Origin: Paenibacillus ferrarius
GTDB taxonomy: Bacteria; Bacillota; Bacilli; Paenibacillales; NBRC-103111
NCBI RefSeq assembly: GCF_002027705.1
Contig: NZ_MBTG01000011.1
Location: 1-64,000 of the forward strand
DNA: 64,000 bases
Direction: 5' to 3'
This document shows, piece by piece, positions 45,246 to 53,532 of this stretch. Position 1 is the first letter of the stretch. The number at the start of each line of letters is the position of its first letter. A program made the position numbers and the translations under genes. The notes beneath the pieces are model-generated. The model was given only the letters and a program-made list of their open reading frames with translations. It had not been told where the DNA came from and did no database searches.

Positions 45246-48200
45246 ATGATTTTCAAAAAAGATCTAATGGATAAAAAGAATTTACTTAAAGAATTAGATT
45301 CACAAGGATATTCAGACAGAATAAATAAAATAGCAATACTAGGCCGTAATAATAATGGATCAACCCAGTATTCAAAATTGCTTTCTTCGTTACTGGAGGG
45401 TGGTGCCTATGAGGCACATCTTGCATTAACTGGTGCTAGTGTCACACATGATACAAATATTATTTTGTTGGCATTAAAGCATCCGATGGCCACTGTTAGA
45501 ATTCAGGCAGCAGGTCTTTTGGCCAAAGTGGCTTCAGATATTGATATTGATATTGAACGTGAAATACTAAATTTATCACATGATTGTCGTCGCAAATTAT
45601 TGCGCAGTATTTCGATTTTAAATCGACAAGAATGGGCGGAGCGTTTATTGCCTATTGTGTATACTAGATGGGGAGCACAGGAGGCATCCATTTTACTACC
45701 AGCATGTTATAAGGAAACTGTTAGTAAATGGATTTTGGACATTGGGTATGTCATAAAAGATTGGTACAAATTAGCTAGACGACATCTTGATGTGGTTGCG
45801 GAGTATTTTAAAACAACTTTAGAAAGCACACCACTTAGTGAAAAGGGATACGTGTGGTGGAGGTTTTCATCAGCTATCGAAATTTTTTGCAATTTAAAGG
45901 CAGATTTGGTTCTAGAATGTGCAATGAATCATGGCTCAATGGGTGTCATACATCCTGTGTTAAAAAAACAACTTGGTACTTTAGTTCGCATAAATCCTGG
46001 TGCAGTGTATATGCTGCTAACACGAAATGAGTCGCGGGGCGATCTGATTTCTCATGGTGTACCCGATGGCATTTTAAGTAGAAGAAATTGTTTATCAATA
46101 GATCAATGGATTGAAATAGCTAAATTACTTGCAGAAAATCCAATGCATATTGCGAAATTACTTCATTGTATTGCTCCTTCAAATCGTGAAGTGATTTTTG
46201 AGTCAGTATATGAAGAAGATAAACGTAAAGAGCGCATTTTTCCAGAAACATTACTGTATAAATTACCGCATAAATTACGCGATAAGGAAGCATCCCGAAT
46301 GCTTGGTCTCCGTGAAATCTATGATAATCGGGAAAAAACGATTAGGATTACTGCTTGCCGTTCTATTGATAATTCAAGAGAGATGCTTGAAAAAGCAACA
46401 CATGTATCCAATGCAGAAGAGCGCGCACTGGCACTTGCGCAATTGATTAAGTGTACTGCTCTATCGAGACATGGTGTTGATAAGACTTTGGCATTTTTAG
46501 GTCGTATCAAAAATGATCAGGATTCTGTGCGAGGCGCAGTGATTACAGAGCTTTCAAACAGTCCTTCGTCTATGTTTACTGATGAGAATATAAAAGAACT
46601 TACTTTACTTGTGGATAGTGTGATTGAAGCTAGAGATACTTCATATGTTACAAAGGCTGCTCTCCAAAAATTAGCATTTGTCATTATGCGTTATAATGCA
46701 TTAAATCCAAAAAGCGAGATTTTTAAGTTCTCTTTAAGAACGATTATAAAACTAGCTAAGCAGAATGGTCAGCTTACACTACCATCTTTAGAGAAAAGTT
46801 TACCTTGGGGTACAGAAACGATAATTTTTGACGAGATTTATCCATTAGTTGTGGAGGCGAACAAAAGAGAAAACTACAATTTTGTAATTAGTTTGGCAAA
46901 CTCATTCGGAAAAAGAGGCTTTAACATAAACAAACTTCAAAACTTATTAAAGGAAGCGACGAAGGCGAAAACAGATTCTATAGCAGTACAAGCGACCAGA
47001 CATTGGCTTGCACCAAATAAAACACGTGATGAAAGAGTCAAAGAATTATTAACTTTGGATGCCTCTTTTATTACAATAAATGAAGTGTTCCTGCATCTGC
47101 ATCTAAAACGTCAAGATTGGTTAGATCCGTTTATTTCTGGTGCTGCTATAAAAGGTAAGTTTTTAACGGGCAAAACCATTCATCTTGTGCCAGCTATGGA
47201 TGGGTTTAATAGGTGGTTGCCACGTCAGCAAAAATCTTTTAGCTCCCTATTAGAAAAAGTTGCATTCGATACTAAGCGCAGTCTTTTTGAGCGTTCAAGA
47301 GCTATTAAGATAATGGCAAAAATGCCTGATCTTTGCCCAGATAAGATATTAGAACTTTTAAAGGATGAGGAAGTATCTGTAGTAGAAGCTGCACTTTATG
47401 CACTTTCATTATTAGAAGAGCCCGAAAAGGCACTTCCACTTCTAGTGAATAATTTAGATGGAGATAGAGCCCGTGTAGCCATGTACTCGATACCTAGATG
47501 CGTACGTCGCGTTAATCCGGTTTTGTTGACTTCAATGCTTAAAGAACTTTTAAATCGAGATATACTTAAAATCACGGTCAGAAAAGAGGCAATCAGGTTA
47601 CTGGGTGCTTATAAAAGTAGCGAAAGCGTTTCGTTATTGATGAACGAGTTTGAAAAAGTAAATTCACATAAGGATGTAATCATTGCAATAGGGCATGCAG
47701 CGAGACAACTTTTAGATGATGAACGTGGATGGCATATTTTAAGTTTAATGGCTTCTTCATCACAAAGTGATATTGCAAAAAGTTTATTATTCCAACAGCC
47801 TAATGAACTTCCAGTAGACTATAGATCTCGATATTTAGAATTAATCATTAAAATTGCAAGTCATACAGATGCGACTGTCGGCAGAGATGCTTTCAATTGC
47901 ATGAAACATTGGACAAATGGAAATGAAGTAATAATTGCGAATGCCACTGCAGAAGCTATTGTTAATTTAGAAGATAGCACTAGATGGAATGCTGCAATGA
48001 ACACGTTGGTAGAAACATGCCGTGATGGTAAGGTCAATGAATTTGTAATTGGTGTTTTTAAGGATTTGGCTAATGTTAAAATAAGTGATGAGTGGAATGC
48101 AACAGCCAAAAGAGATTTGCCTCATCGACAACGGCTCTTGAAATTTACAGACAAACTGATATCTTTGCCAAAGAACACACGTCTAAACCTTAAGCTTTTG

Positions 48201-48617
48201 TATATGGGTATAAATGACTGTCTTGCGTTAAATGAGACATTAAAGCATGCTGTGATGAAATTGTATATAGCATCAATTGATTGGAATGATGTAGAGGAAT
48301 CCGTTGCTTATCTAAACAGTTTTGTTAATTGCATTACACAACAGCCACATCTTTTGAAAGATGCATATAGACAGGTTGCGCAAAATTTAAAAGATAGCAA
48401 AGGGTATTGGAATCCAGATACAATATTAGAAATTGTAAACGTAATATGGTCTGAGGGCCGTAACGATTCTCAATTTATTGGACTTTCTTTACTTGAAGTT
48501 ACTGGAAGTGTTTTATTGTGGAGTCCGGATTGTATCCGCCTTTTAAGATTATATAGAGATCACATAAACATTGAAATTTGCTCACTTGCGTTAGACATTT
48601 GGACAACAAAAGATTAA
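45246..48617 (+). CDS. Giant helical-repeat (HEAT-like) protein of unknown function
   Basis: A 1123-residue protein with no signal peptide, membrane helix or recognisable enzyme domain. It is almost entirely paired amphipathic helices with HEAT-like spacing, clearest in '[18 protein letters not shown]' (about residue 79) and '[31 protein letters not shown]' (about residue 705), where the P/D-V-R-AA-LG pattern recurs. Such solenoids serve as scaffolds for protein or nucleic-acid partners. Third codon positions are strongly A/T-rich compared with neighbouring operons, suggesting transfer. GAGGGAG precedes the ATG by a short gap; ATG 45267 is an alternative. It is followed by one other unknown gene. 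I do not recognise its family. Confidence 0.8.
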   Translation: MIFKKDLMDKKNLLKELDSQGYSDRINKIAILGRNNNGSTQYSKLLSSLLEGGAYEAHLALTGASVTHDTNIILLALKHPMATVRIQAAGLLAKVASDIDIDIEREILNLSHDCRRKLLRSISILNRQEWAERLLPIVYTRWGAQEASILLPACYKETVSKWILDIGYVIKDWYKLARRHLDVVAEYFKTTLESTPLSEKGYVWWRFSSAIEIFCNLKADLVLECAMNHGSMGVIHPVLKKQLGTLVRINPGAVYMLLTRNESRGDLISHGVPDGILSRRNCLSIDQWIEIAKLLAENPMHIAKLLHCIAPSNREVIFESVYEEDKRKERIFPETLLYKLPHKLRDKEASRMLGLREIYDNREKTIRITACRSIDNSREMLEKATHVSNAEERALALAQLIKCTALSRHGVDKTLAFLGRIKNDQDSVRGAVITELSNSPSSMFTDENIKELTLLVDSVIEARDTSYVTKAALQKLAFVIMRYNALNPKSEIFKFSLRTIIKLAKQNGQLTLPSLEKSLPWGTETIIFDEIYPLVVEANKRENYNFVISLANSFGKRGFNINKLQNLLKEATKAKTDSIAVQATRHWLAPNKTRDERVKELLTLDASFITINEVFLHLHLKRQDWLDPFISGAAIKGKFLTGKTIHLVPAMDGFNRWLPRQQKSFSSLLEKVAFDTKRSLFERSRAIKIMAKMPDLCPDKILELLKDEEVSVVEAALYALSLLEEPEKALPLLVNNLDGDRARVAMYSIPRCVRRVNPVLLTSMLKELLNRDILKITVRKEAIRLLGAYKSSESVSLLMNEFEKVNSHKDVIIAIGHAARQLLDDERGWHILSLMASSSQSDIAKSLLFQQPNELPVDYRSRYLELIIKIASHTDATVGRDAFNCMKHWTNGNEVIIANATAEAIVNLEDSTRWNAAMNTLVETCRDGKVNEFVIGVFKDLANVKISDEWNATAKRDLPHRQRLLKFTDKLISLPKNTRLNLKLLYMGINDCLALNETLKHAVMKLYIASIDWNDVEESVAYLNSFVNCITQQPHLLKDAYRQVAQNLKDSKGYWNPDTILEIVNVIWSEGRNDSQFIGLSLLEVTGSVLLWSPDCIRLLRLYRDHINIEICSLALDIWTTKD

Positions 48618-48723
48618 TTATTCTTATAATACAAACTTGAATCTATGACGAACGATATATTCATATCCCACATACCATACATGTTGAGTGCTGCTCACTG
48701 TTAGTTTGGAAAGGAAACAACGA

Positions 48724-49473
48724 GTGAAGCAATCTGTAAGGGTTAAGAAAAGAATGATTTTATTTGAAGGGTGTAATCGTAATATGATTCTTAAAGAGTT
48801 TGATTTAGATTTACCTTACACAGGCAAGAATGGCAAACAAGATTATGATGATAATTGGAAGGCTAAGAGAATTAAATTCAGGGATGAAGTACGGTGTATA
48901 GCTTCATTTTATGAGAGAGTGTTTGAAAAAAAATCTATTGTGGATGATTACTGGAAGGTACTAATTGAATGTGTTGATACAATAACAGATAGTCGTGTGC
49001 GAAATTTACTAGGTGTATGTACTGTTCAAGTAGAACTTGATATAGAGGAATATTTCCATCTTTCTAATTGCGAAAAGAAAAGAATTGTTTTGGGATTACT
49101 TAAATCAGGTATAGAAAAGATTGTTGAAGCCAAAGGGTGGGATTATACGCCTTTTGATAAAGCTTACAACAACATTGTTATGAATAACTACACAAATACT
49201 TGGATTTGGAAAAAGCCTAAAAAGAGTCCAGATAAAAAATATAGTGCAGAGGTTTTTTGTGAGCATGAAGTAGGTTCTTTTGACATTAGTATAATTATTA
49301 AAAGTAAAAACGGTAACGAAATGAAACGGGTCAAAGTAAAGTCAGACAGACCGAATGAATGGGCGTATGCACAGAATCTTGGAGCATTAGATTGGGTTTC
49401 CTCTGACGAAGTTGTATTAGTGAATAAGGAACAAACAGAACATTGGAGTATATCCATAGCTGAAATTAAATGA
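48724..49473 (+). CDS. Uncharacterised protein paired with the helical-repeat gene
   Basis: A 249-residue soluble protein I do not recognise. The first part is charged and helical ('NWKAKRIKFRDEVRCIASFYERVFEKKS'). The last 70 residues look like a beta-rich domain ('KYSAEVFCEHEVGSFDISIIIKSKNG', 'EVVLVNKEQTEHWSISIAEI'). GTG 48724 lies 9 bases after AAAGG; in-frame TTG 48688 and ATG 48754 are alternatives. It is 106 bases downstream of the helical-repeat gene, shares its A/T-rich codon use, and reaches the start of the acetyltransferase frame, so the three may have been one transcript. Confidence 0.7.
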   Translation: MKQSVRVKKRMILFEGCNRNMILKEFDLDLPYTGKNGKQDYDDNWKAKRIKFRDEVRCIASFYERVFEKKSIVDDYWKVLIECVDTITDSRVRNLLGVCTVQVELDIEEYFHLSNCEKKRIVLGLLKSGIEKIVEAKGWDYTPFDKAYNNIVMNNYTNTWIWKKPKKSPDKKYSAEVFCEHEVGSFDISIIIKSKNGNEMKRVKVKSDRPNEWAYAQNLGALDWVSSDEVVLVNKEQTEHWSISIAEIK

Positions 49474-49505
49474 AAGCACGATTTTATCTGAAAGGATTGC
49501 TAAAT

Positions 49506-49699
49506 ATGGCATTTACAAAAAAAATAGATAGTGAAATTTCACTTAATGCGATAGTGATTGACGATGCTCAAGAATTTTTCACCTTAATAGACACCAATAG
49601 AAATCACTTACGACAATGGCTTCCATGGGTTGATTTTACAACATGTGTGGAGGATACCAAGACTAACATTGGAAAGACATTGGCACTGTTAGATTCGAA
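49506..49699 (+). pseudogene. GNAT acetyltransferase 5' part, cut by IS6 derivative
   Basis: The frame begins MAFTKKIDSEISLNAIVIDD and continues 'EFFTLIDTNRNHLRQWLPWVD', the standard N-terminus of RimJ/RimL-type acetyltransferases. After 65 codons it runs into the inverted repeat of an IS6-family derivative at 49700 and the rest of the gene is absent beyond the element. AAAGGA precedes the ATG by 10 bases. The acetyl-CoA-binding half is missing, so it cannot be active. Confidence 0.75.
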
Positions 49700-50002
49700 G
49701 GTTCTGGTGCAAGGATTTAAAAAAGTTCGCAGTTACCCGACAAAGTATAGTTTGTCTATGCCACTAAATCAAATATCTTATTTAGCCATTCAACATCAAA
49801 GAGGACAGACGAATTATTTTCGGCCTGCCCTTTCCTTATCATATGTAAAGCCTCAATTCCCTTTAACGTCTGATCCGCTGTAAGAAACGATTTGAAACCG
49901 AGATTTGGTTTTGTGATTTTTTTTATGAACCGGTGATCTTGCTCCATCCCATTACTTCATTATCAATTACGTTATCACGAATTAGAGCTTTGCACCACAA
50001 CC
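49700..50002 (-). mobile_element. Internally deleted IS6-family element with both ends
   Basis: A 303-base element bounded by inverted repeats: GGTTCTGGTGCAAGG at 49700 and, on the other strand, GGTTGTGGTGCAAAG ending at 50002. Between them the minus strand encodes the last 63 residues of the transposase, 'MEQDHRFIKK...' to 'IFDLVA', starting at the catalytic Glu. The left two thirds of the transposase gene are deleted. No 8-base target duplication is visible. Size and intact ends make it MITE-like and movable only by a transposase supplied elsewhere. Confidence 0.8.
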
Positions 50003-50171
50003 TGCAATATTTTGTGGAAAAGAATTCATATTTAAATGCATTTGAGGAAAGTAGATACCTCATTACTAAGAAAAAAGCAGCACTAAATTGTGCTTAATAG
50101 CGTGAACTGAGGTCACTTGTTTCAGGTTCTTCAGGCTCGACCGATTTGGATCATGAAAGGATGTCGGCAAT

Positions 50172-50203
50172 AAGGACTCACGTGCATGCGCGAGTCCCTT
50201 TCT
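50172..50203 (+). terminator. Possible terminator hairpin
   Basis: GGACTC and GAGTCC plus two further base pairs around one mismatch form an 8-pair stem, followed by CCCTTTCT. The T-run is weak. The rest of 50003-50359 holds no gene that I can see. Confidence 0.35.
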
Positions 50204-50359
50204 GTCATTTCTACTATAATTAATAATCGATTAACCATAATTGCTCTTGCGCTTAGTGATGAGAAAATAATGTTATCGAGGATTGTCTGCCACATCGACA
50301 AAAAGAGCAAGTCCAGAGAACGACTAGCCGGCGATTGTCGTCGCTCGCCCTCCAAAGCA

Positions 50360-51340
50360 CTATCGTCGAGTAGATGGTTCCTCATAGCTTTGCAAGCCGG
50401 CGTCGCGCAAAGTTCTTCCGACATAGCCCAACTCTCGACGTGCAGCGGCATCGTTGACTGTGAACTCACGCCCGATCATGCGTATCATCGAGCGTGAGAT
50501 CGGCGGATCGCCGTCTTTCCGCGTGACGGCCCAGATAGTGTCGAGCAGCCGGCCAATGGCAGAGGCAAGCCAGTAGGGCATCGAACGCAGCTTATCGATG
50601 GACAGGCCCTGCAAGTTCGCGAGCGAGGAGACGAACTCACGGAAAGTCTGCCCTTCCTGGTCTTTGATGAAGAAGGCATGACCGCCTTCTCCGCGTTCAA
50701 GAGCGCATTGTATGGCTTCGACCACATTGTCCACGTGGCAGGTTGCAAAAGCGTAGTCGCCGCGGTCGATGAAGGCGAACTGTCCAGATCTGACTGCTTC
50801 GGGAAGCGCTCGACTAAACGGATCACCAGGCCCCCAGATAGCCGGTGGGCGGAGCGCGATGGTGCGAAAGCCGGGTTTGTTGGCTGCCAGAACCAATGGC
50901 TCGGCCCGTGCCTTGCTCGCCAGGTAGGCGGAGAAGTGGTTCGGGAAAGCTGGCGCGCTTTCATCGGCGTCGCGGATGGGCGTACCGCCATTATCCATGA
51001 GGATCCCCGCCGCGCTGATGTAGACGAATGTCTTCGCACCGGCGGACTCAGCTGCCTTCAACAAGGCTACGGTGCCATCGACGTTGGTACGGAAGAAGGG
51101 TTCGCGAGGCCCTGAGAAGCGGAACAGGGCGGCCGCGTGCACAACCGCATCAATCACCGGCAATATGAGTGGCGTGTTGCTTTCGAGATCGGCATCGACT
51201 GGCGTCGCACCCATGGACTTGAGTTTGGCGTGAGATGATGTGGAGCGTGTGAGAGCGAAAATCTCGTGACCGTCCTCCACGAGCTTCGTGATCAGGCGGC
51301 CGCCGAGCAGACCGGAGCCTCCCGTGACGAGAATTTTCAT
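50360..51340 (-). CDS. NAD-dependent epimerase/dehydratase (extended SDR) family protein
   Basis: A 326-residue extended short-chain dehydrogenase. The Rossmann motif 'ILVTGGSGLLGGRLITKLVEDG' opens the protein. The active-site Tyr-Lys appear as 'HFSAYLASKARAE', and 'LRPPAIWGPGDPF' is typical of the 3-beta-hydroxysteroid dehydrogenase-like branch. Substrate unknown. AAAGGA lies 8 bases before the ATG. It is 14 bases downstream of a tetR gene and probably co-transcribed and repressed by it. G+C content and codon use are far higher than in neighbouring genes, like an actinobacterial or proteobacterial gene. Confidence 0.9.
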   Translation of the reverse strand: MKILVTGGSGLLGGRLITKLVEDGHEIFALTRSTSSHAKLKSMGATPVDADLESNTPLILPVIDAVVHAAALFRFSGPREPFFRTNVDGTVALLKAAESAGAKTFVYISAAGILMDNGGTPIRDADESAPAFPNHFSAYLASKARAEPLVLAANKPGFRTIALRPPAIWGPGDPFSRALPEAVRSGQFAFIDRGDYAFATCHVDNVVEAIQCALERGEGGHAFFIKDQEGQTFREFVSSLANLQGLSIDKLRSMPYWLASAIGRLLDTIWAVTRKDGDPPISRSMIRMIGREFTVNDAAARRELGYVGRTLRDAGLQSYEEPSTRR

Positions 51341-51354
51341 TGTTTTCGTCCTTT

Positions 51355-51912
51355 CTATTCGGGATTTAGGATGGACCGTATGGCGCCCTCGCGGATTTGC
51401 TCCAGGACCTCAGAAGTGGGTGGCACCACCTTGCGTAGCCGAGCTGTGACGTAAAGTAGGGATGCAGCATTCGCAGACGCCCACATGAGATCGGCAGCCA
51501 CCTCCACCGTTGGCCTGAGTCGGCCCTCAGCGGCGATGGCCGCGATGCGTTGGATCAGGAGCGCAAAGGCCTGCTCGGCGGCGGGAATATCAGCATCGTT
51601 GAGAACGCGGCTCATCATCACCGCGTAGAGCCGTGGGCGAGCCGCCGCGAAGCGCACGTAATCGTCCCAGCCCTCACGCAGCGCCATCACCGGATCGGAT
51701 GATTGGGTGGCAGTTCTTTTGCTTTCGAGAAACTGTGCAAATGCTTCCGTAATGGCGGCGCTCAGAAGCCCGTCGGCGCTGCCGAAGTGATGGTACAGCG
51801 TCGGTGCGGTCACCTTCGCAATTGCGCAGACGGAGCGTGTCGAGAACTGTGCCTCGCCCTCTTCCTCGAGAACTTGTAAAGCCGCATTGAGCAGAGTGTC
51901 GTGTGTATTCAT
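51355..51912 (-). CDS. TetR family transcriptional regulator of the dehydrogenase
   Basis: A 185-residue TetR-type repressor. The N-terminal domain 'LLNAALQVLEEEGEAQFSTRSVCAIAKVTAPTLYHHFGSADGLLSAAI' carries the recognition helix TLYHHF. The C-terminal ligand domain is rich in Ala/Arg/Leu. The ATG at 51912 has no Shine-Dalgarno sequence: the predicted -10 box ends only 6 bases upstream, so the message is probably leaderless. Tandem palindromes at 51917 and 51946 overlap the promoter, giving autoregulation. GC-rich like the dehydrogenase gene it precedes. Confidence 0.9.
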   Translation of the reverse strand: MNTHDTLLNAALQVLEEEGEAQFSTRSVCAIAKVTAPTLYHHFGSADGLLSAAITEAFAQFLESKRTATQSSDPVMALREGWDDYVRFAAARPRLYAVMMSRVLNDADIPAAEQAFALLIQRIAAIAAEGRLRPTVEVAADLMWASANAASLLYVTARLRKVVPPTSEVLEQIREGAIRSILNPE

Positions 51913-51916
51913 GTGA

Positions 51917-51939
51917 CCAATATAGCACAGCTATATTGG
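51917..51939. promoter_or_regulatory. TetR operator 1
   Basis: CCAATATAGC and GCTATATTGG are perfect 10-base arms around ACA. The palindrome covers the -10 box of the tetR promoter and starts 5 bases before the start codon. Confidence 0.75.
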
Positions 51940-51947
51940 TATGTCTA
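51919..51947 (-). promoter_or_regulatory. Leaderless promoter of tetR-dehydrogenase operon
   Basis: On the minus strand, TAGACA, exactly 17 bases, and TATATT are followed by GGTCAC and then the ATG. Transcription would start at or within a base or two of the start codon. Confidence 0.6.
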
Positions 51948-51964
51948 TAGCGATGCTATATTGG
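51946..51964. promoter_or_regulatory. TetR operator 2
   Basis: TATAGC, GAT and GCTATA, extended rightwards by TTGG, repeat the core of operator 1 with centres 25 bases apart. It overlaps the -35 side of the promoter. Confidence 0.65.
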
Positions 51965-52237
51965 TGCCGATACCCTCCTGACATCCGATAAAACCCCAGT
52001 TCCCGACGCGACTGTATCCGTTTCCCGCACGGACGCTGAAAATTCCTCTGGATTCAGATGGTTATGGCAAACATAGAGTGCTCATTTTTGCCGAGAGCTC
52101 CCGCCATCAAAGTCTTGCACAGTATGGCATGCCGAAGGTGGTTGGCCAGTAGAAGCGGCGTTCTCTATGCGGCATGCTGGTGGCTGACATCTTCCGGCAG
52201 CCGCCTATACCGGGAATGAATTCGATAATCTGATACT
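51965..52237. other. Gene-poor junction region
   Basis: No intact gene. The plus strand is open from about 51990 to a stop at 52152 and encodes 'DSDGYGKHRVLIFAESSRHQ', which I cannot assign. GC-rich sequence gives way to normal composition near 52050, marking the right edge of the tetR-dehydrogenase islet. Confidence 0.3.
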
Positions 52238-52390
52238 CTATTCTTCGTATTCCTTTAAGAAGTTCACTTCGGACCACTGCCTAAATTGATCCGGATCCCT
52301 CTTCAATAGATCGATACCATATTTGTTATCTAAATAATCTAATGCCTTTTGTGTGTTTCCTTGAAGGAAAAGGTCTTTAAGCAGCATTGC
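52238..52390 (-). pseudogene. Short uncharacterised open frame overlapping tetR 3' end
   Basis: The minus strand encodes 'LLKDLFLQGNTQKALDYLDN' and on to 'SEVNFLKEYEE' and a stop, about 50 residues with protein-like composition. It overlaps the end of the adjacent TetR gene in another frame. It may be the tail of an older gene or of a longer TetR reading frame; no family recognised. Confidence 0.25.
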
Positions 52391-52965
52391 TGCAAATAGG
52401 ACGAGAAGATTGAAATATTCATTAGCATGTGCTTGTTATCCCCATCCAATTTGCTGAGCAAAATGCCTCCTTCCAACAAGGAAAATGCAAATGAAGCAAG
52501 CGCATCCGAATCCAGATCTCCCTTAAACTCCCCAGCTTTAATCCCGTCACGAATAATACTTTTCATTATATCCAAGAAGGTATGCAGCCCCTGCCTTGCC
52601 CGGTCACGAAGCTCCGAATGAGTATCGTCACTTTCTACAGCTGTATTCTGCATGGGACATCCGCCAATAAACGGTGGATCGTTGACGACATCCTCATAGA
52701 CACGAAAGAAAGCAATCAGCTTTCCTGACGCAGACTGCTCTTGATCGACCGCCTCAGCAAATTTTCTGCCGACCAAACTGGCAGCATAATTGTAGGCTTC
52801 AAGCGCTATCTCGTCTTTACTGGCAAAATGTCGATAGATGCCCCCTTTCTTAATTCCGCTGTCGGCAATAATATCATTTAGCGATGTACCGGCATATCCT
52901 CTCTGGTTAAAAATTTCAGCTGATTTCATAATGATATGTTCCCGTGTTCTGTCCCCTTTTTTCAT
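52339..52965 (-). CDS. TetR family transcriptional regulator, candidate repressor of gap
   Basis: A 208-residue TetR protein. The DNA-binding domain is 'IIMKSAEIFNQRGYAGTSLNDIIADSGIKKGGIYRHFASKDEIALEA'. The ligand domain contains 'PPFIGGCPMQNTAVESDD', a Gly-Cys-Pro motif seen in NemR-like electrophile sensors, so a reactive Cys is possible (inference). GGAGGAG precedes the ATG. It is divergent from a promoter-operator followed by a broken gap gene, and the same operator type lies at the intact gap gene 10 kb away, making those sites its likely targets. Confidence 0.9.
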   Translation of the reverse strand: MKKGDRTREHIIMKSAEIFNQRGYAGTSLNDIIADSGIKKGGIYRHFASKDEIALEAYNYAASLVGRKFAEAVDQEQSASGKLIAFFRVYEDVVNDPPFIGGCPMQNTAVESDDTHSELRDRARQGLHTFLDIMKSIIRDGIKAGEFKGDLDSDALASFAFSLLEGGILLSKLDGDNKHMLMNISIFSSYLQQCCLKTFSFKETHKRH

Positions 52966-53029
52966 GAGCTCCTCCGTATGAACCTTATTCTAATCATGTA
53001 TTATAAACAAATTATACAATTTTCCGACC

Positions 53030-53057
53030 TTGCCATTCGCAAGAATTATGCTAATAT
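53030..53057 (+). promoter_or_regulatory. Promoter of the gap remnant
   Basis: TTGCCA, a 16-base gap and TAATAT. The same TTGCCA-16-TATAAT arrangement, also directly followed by the palindromic operator, lies before the intact gap gene. Confidence 0.6.
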
Positions 53058-53081
53058 AAAAGATACCATTCGGTACCTTTT
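53058..53081. promoter_or_regulatory. TetR operator at gap remnant
   Basis: AAAAGATACC, ATTC and GGTACCTTTT form a near-perfect palindrome (9 of 10 pairs) immediately downstream of the -10 box. It resembles the perfect palindrome at 63598-63617. Its place beside the TetR gene suggests autogenous binding. Confidence 0.65.
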
Positions 53082-53136
53082 ATTATAAAACAAGACGGTC
53101 CAGAATGAAATAGCGCCGAGCTATTTTGATTTCATG

Positions 53137-53152
53137 AGAGGTATTCGCCTCT
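53137..53152 (+). promoter_or_regulatory. 5'-leader hairpin of gap remnant
   Basis: AGAGGT, loop ATTC, GCCTCT. The equivalent hairpin before intact gap (63532-63547) keeps the loop but has a swapped G-C pair and a U-G changed to C-G, so pairing is conserved. It sits 21 bases upstream of AGGAGG. Confidence 0.55.
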
Positions 53153-53186
53153 TTGGAATAAATAAAACTTATAGGAGGACTTGAGA

Positions 53187-53380
53187 ATGACTGTAAAAGT
53201 AGGCATTAACGGCTTTGGACGGATCGGACGAGACTCGCTTTTCGCCGAATACAAGATGTGGAAGGCGTCGAGGTTGTAGCAATTAACGACCTTACGAATG
53301 CTAAAGTGTTGGCTCATCTGCTCAAATATGATACAACGCAAGGCACTTATCACGGTGACATTGAAGTCCATGACGGACGT
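53187..53380 (+). pseudogene. Truncated, frameshifted gap (GAPDH) copy
   Basis: The first codons read [15 protein letters not shown] as in the intact gap at 62487-63497. A two-base insertion after that shifts the frame into a stop. In the restored frame it continues '[37 protein letters not shown]' with near identity to the intact gene, then similarity ends near 53380. The catalytic domain is missing. From 53381 to 53532 no gene is visible; a short frame '[15 protein letters not shown]' there is unassigned. Confidence 0.9.
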
Positions 53381-53532
53381 ACTCAACTATACGTATGTCG
53401 AGGAAAACGAAGTGCCCAATTGATCCTTTCTTGAACGAATAGGGGAGAAGATGTGACCGCGATTGAACTGCTGAAGGACAGAGATATAATCAACTCAAGT
53501 TACAAATCGCTTTGGAAGGGAGGCAGTAAGGA

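Noticed and set aside
45246..49473. Direct assignment of the helical-repeat pair as a known anti-phage system
   Set aside because: No nuclease, NTPase, TIR, Sir2, reverse transcriptase or other effector motif is visible in either protein.
50485..51115. Long open frames on both strands inside the dehydrogenase gene
   Set aside because: High-GC coding sequence produces such shadow frames. They lack motifs and ribosome sites.
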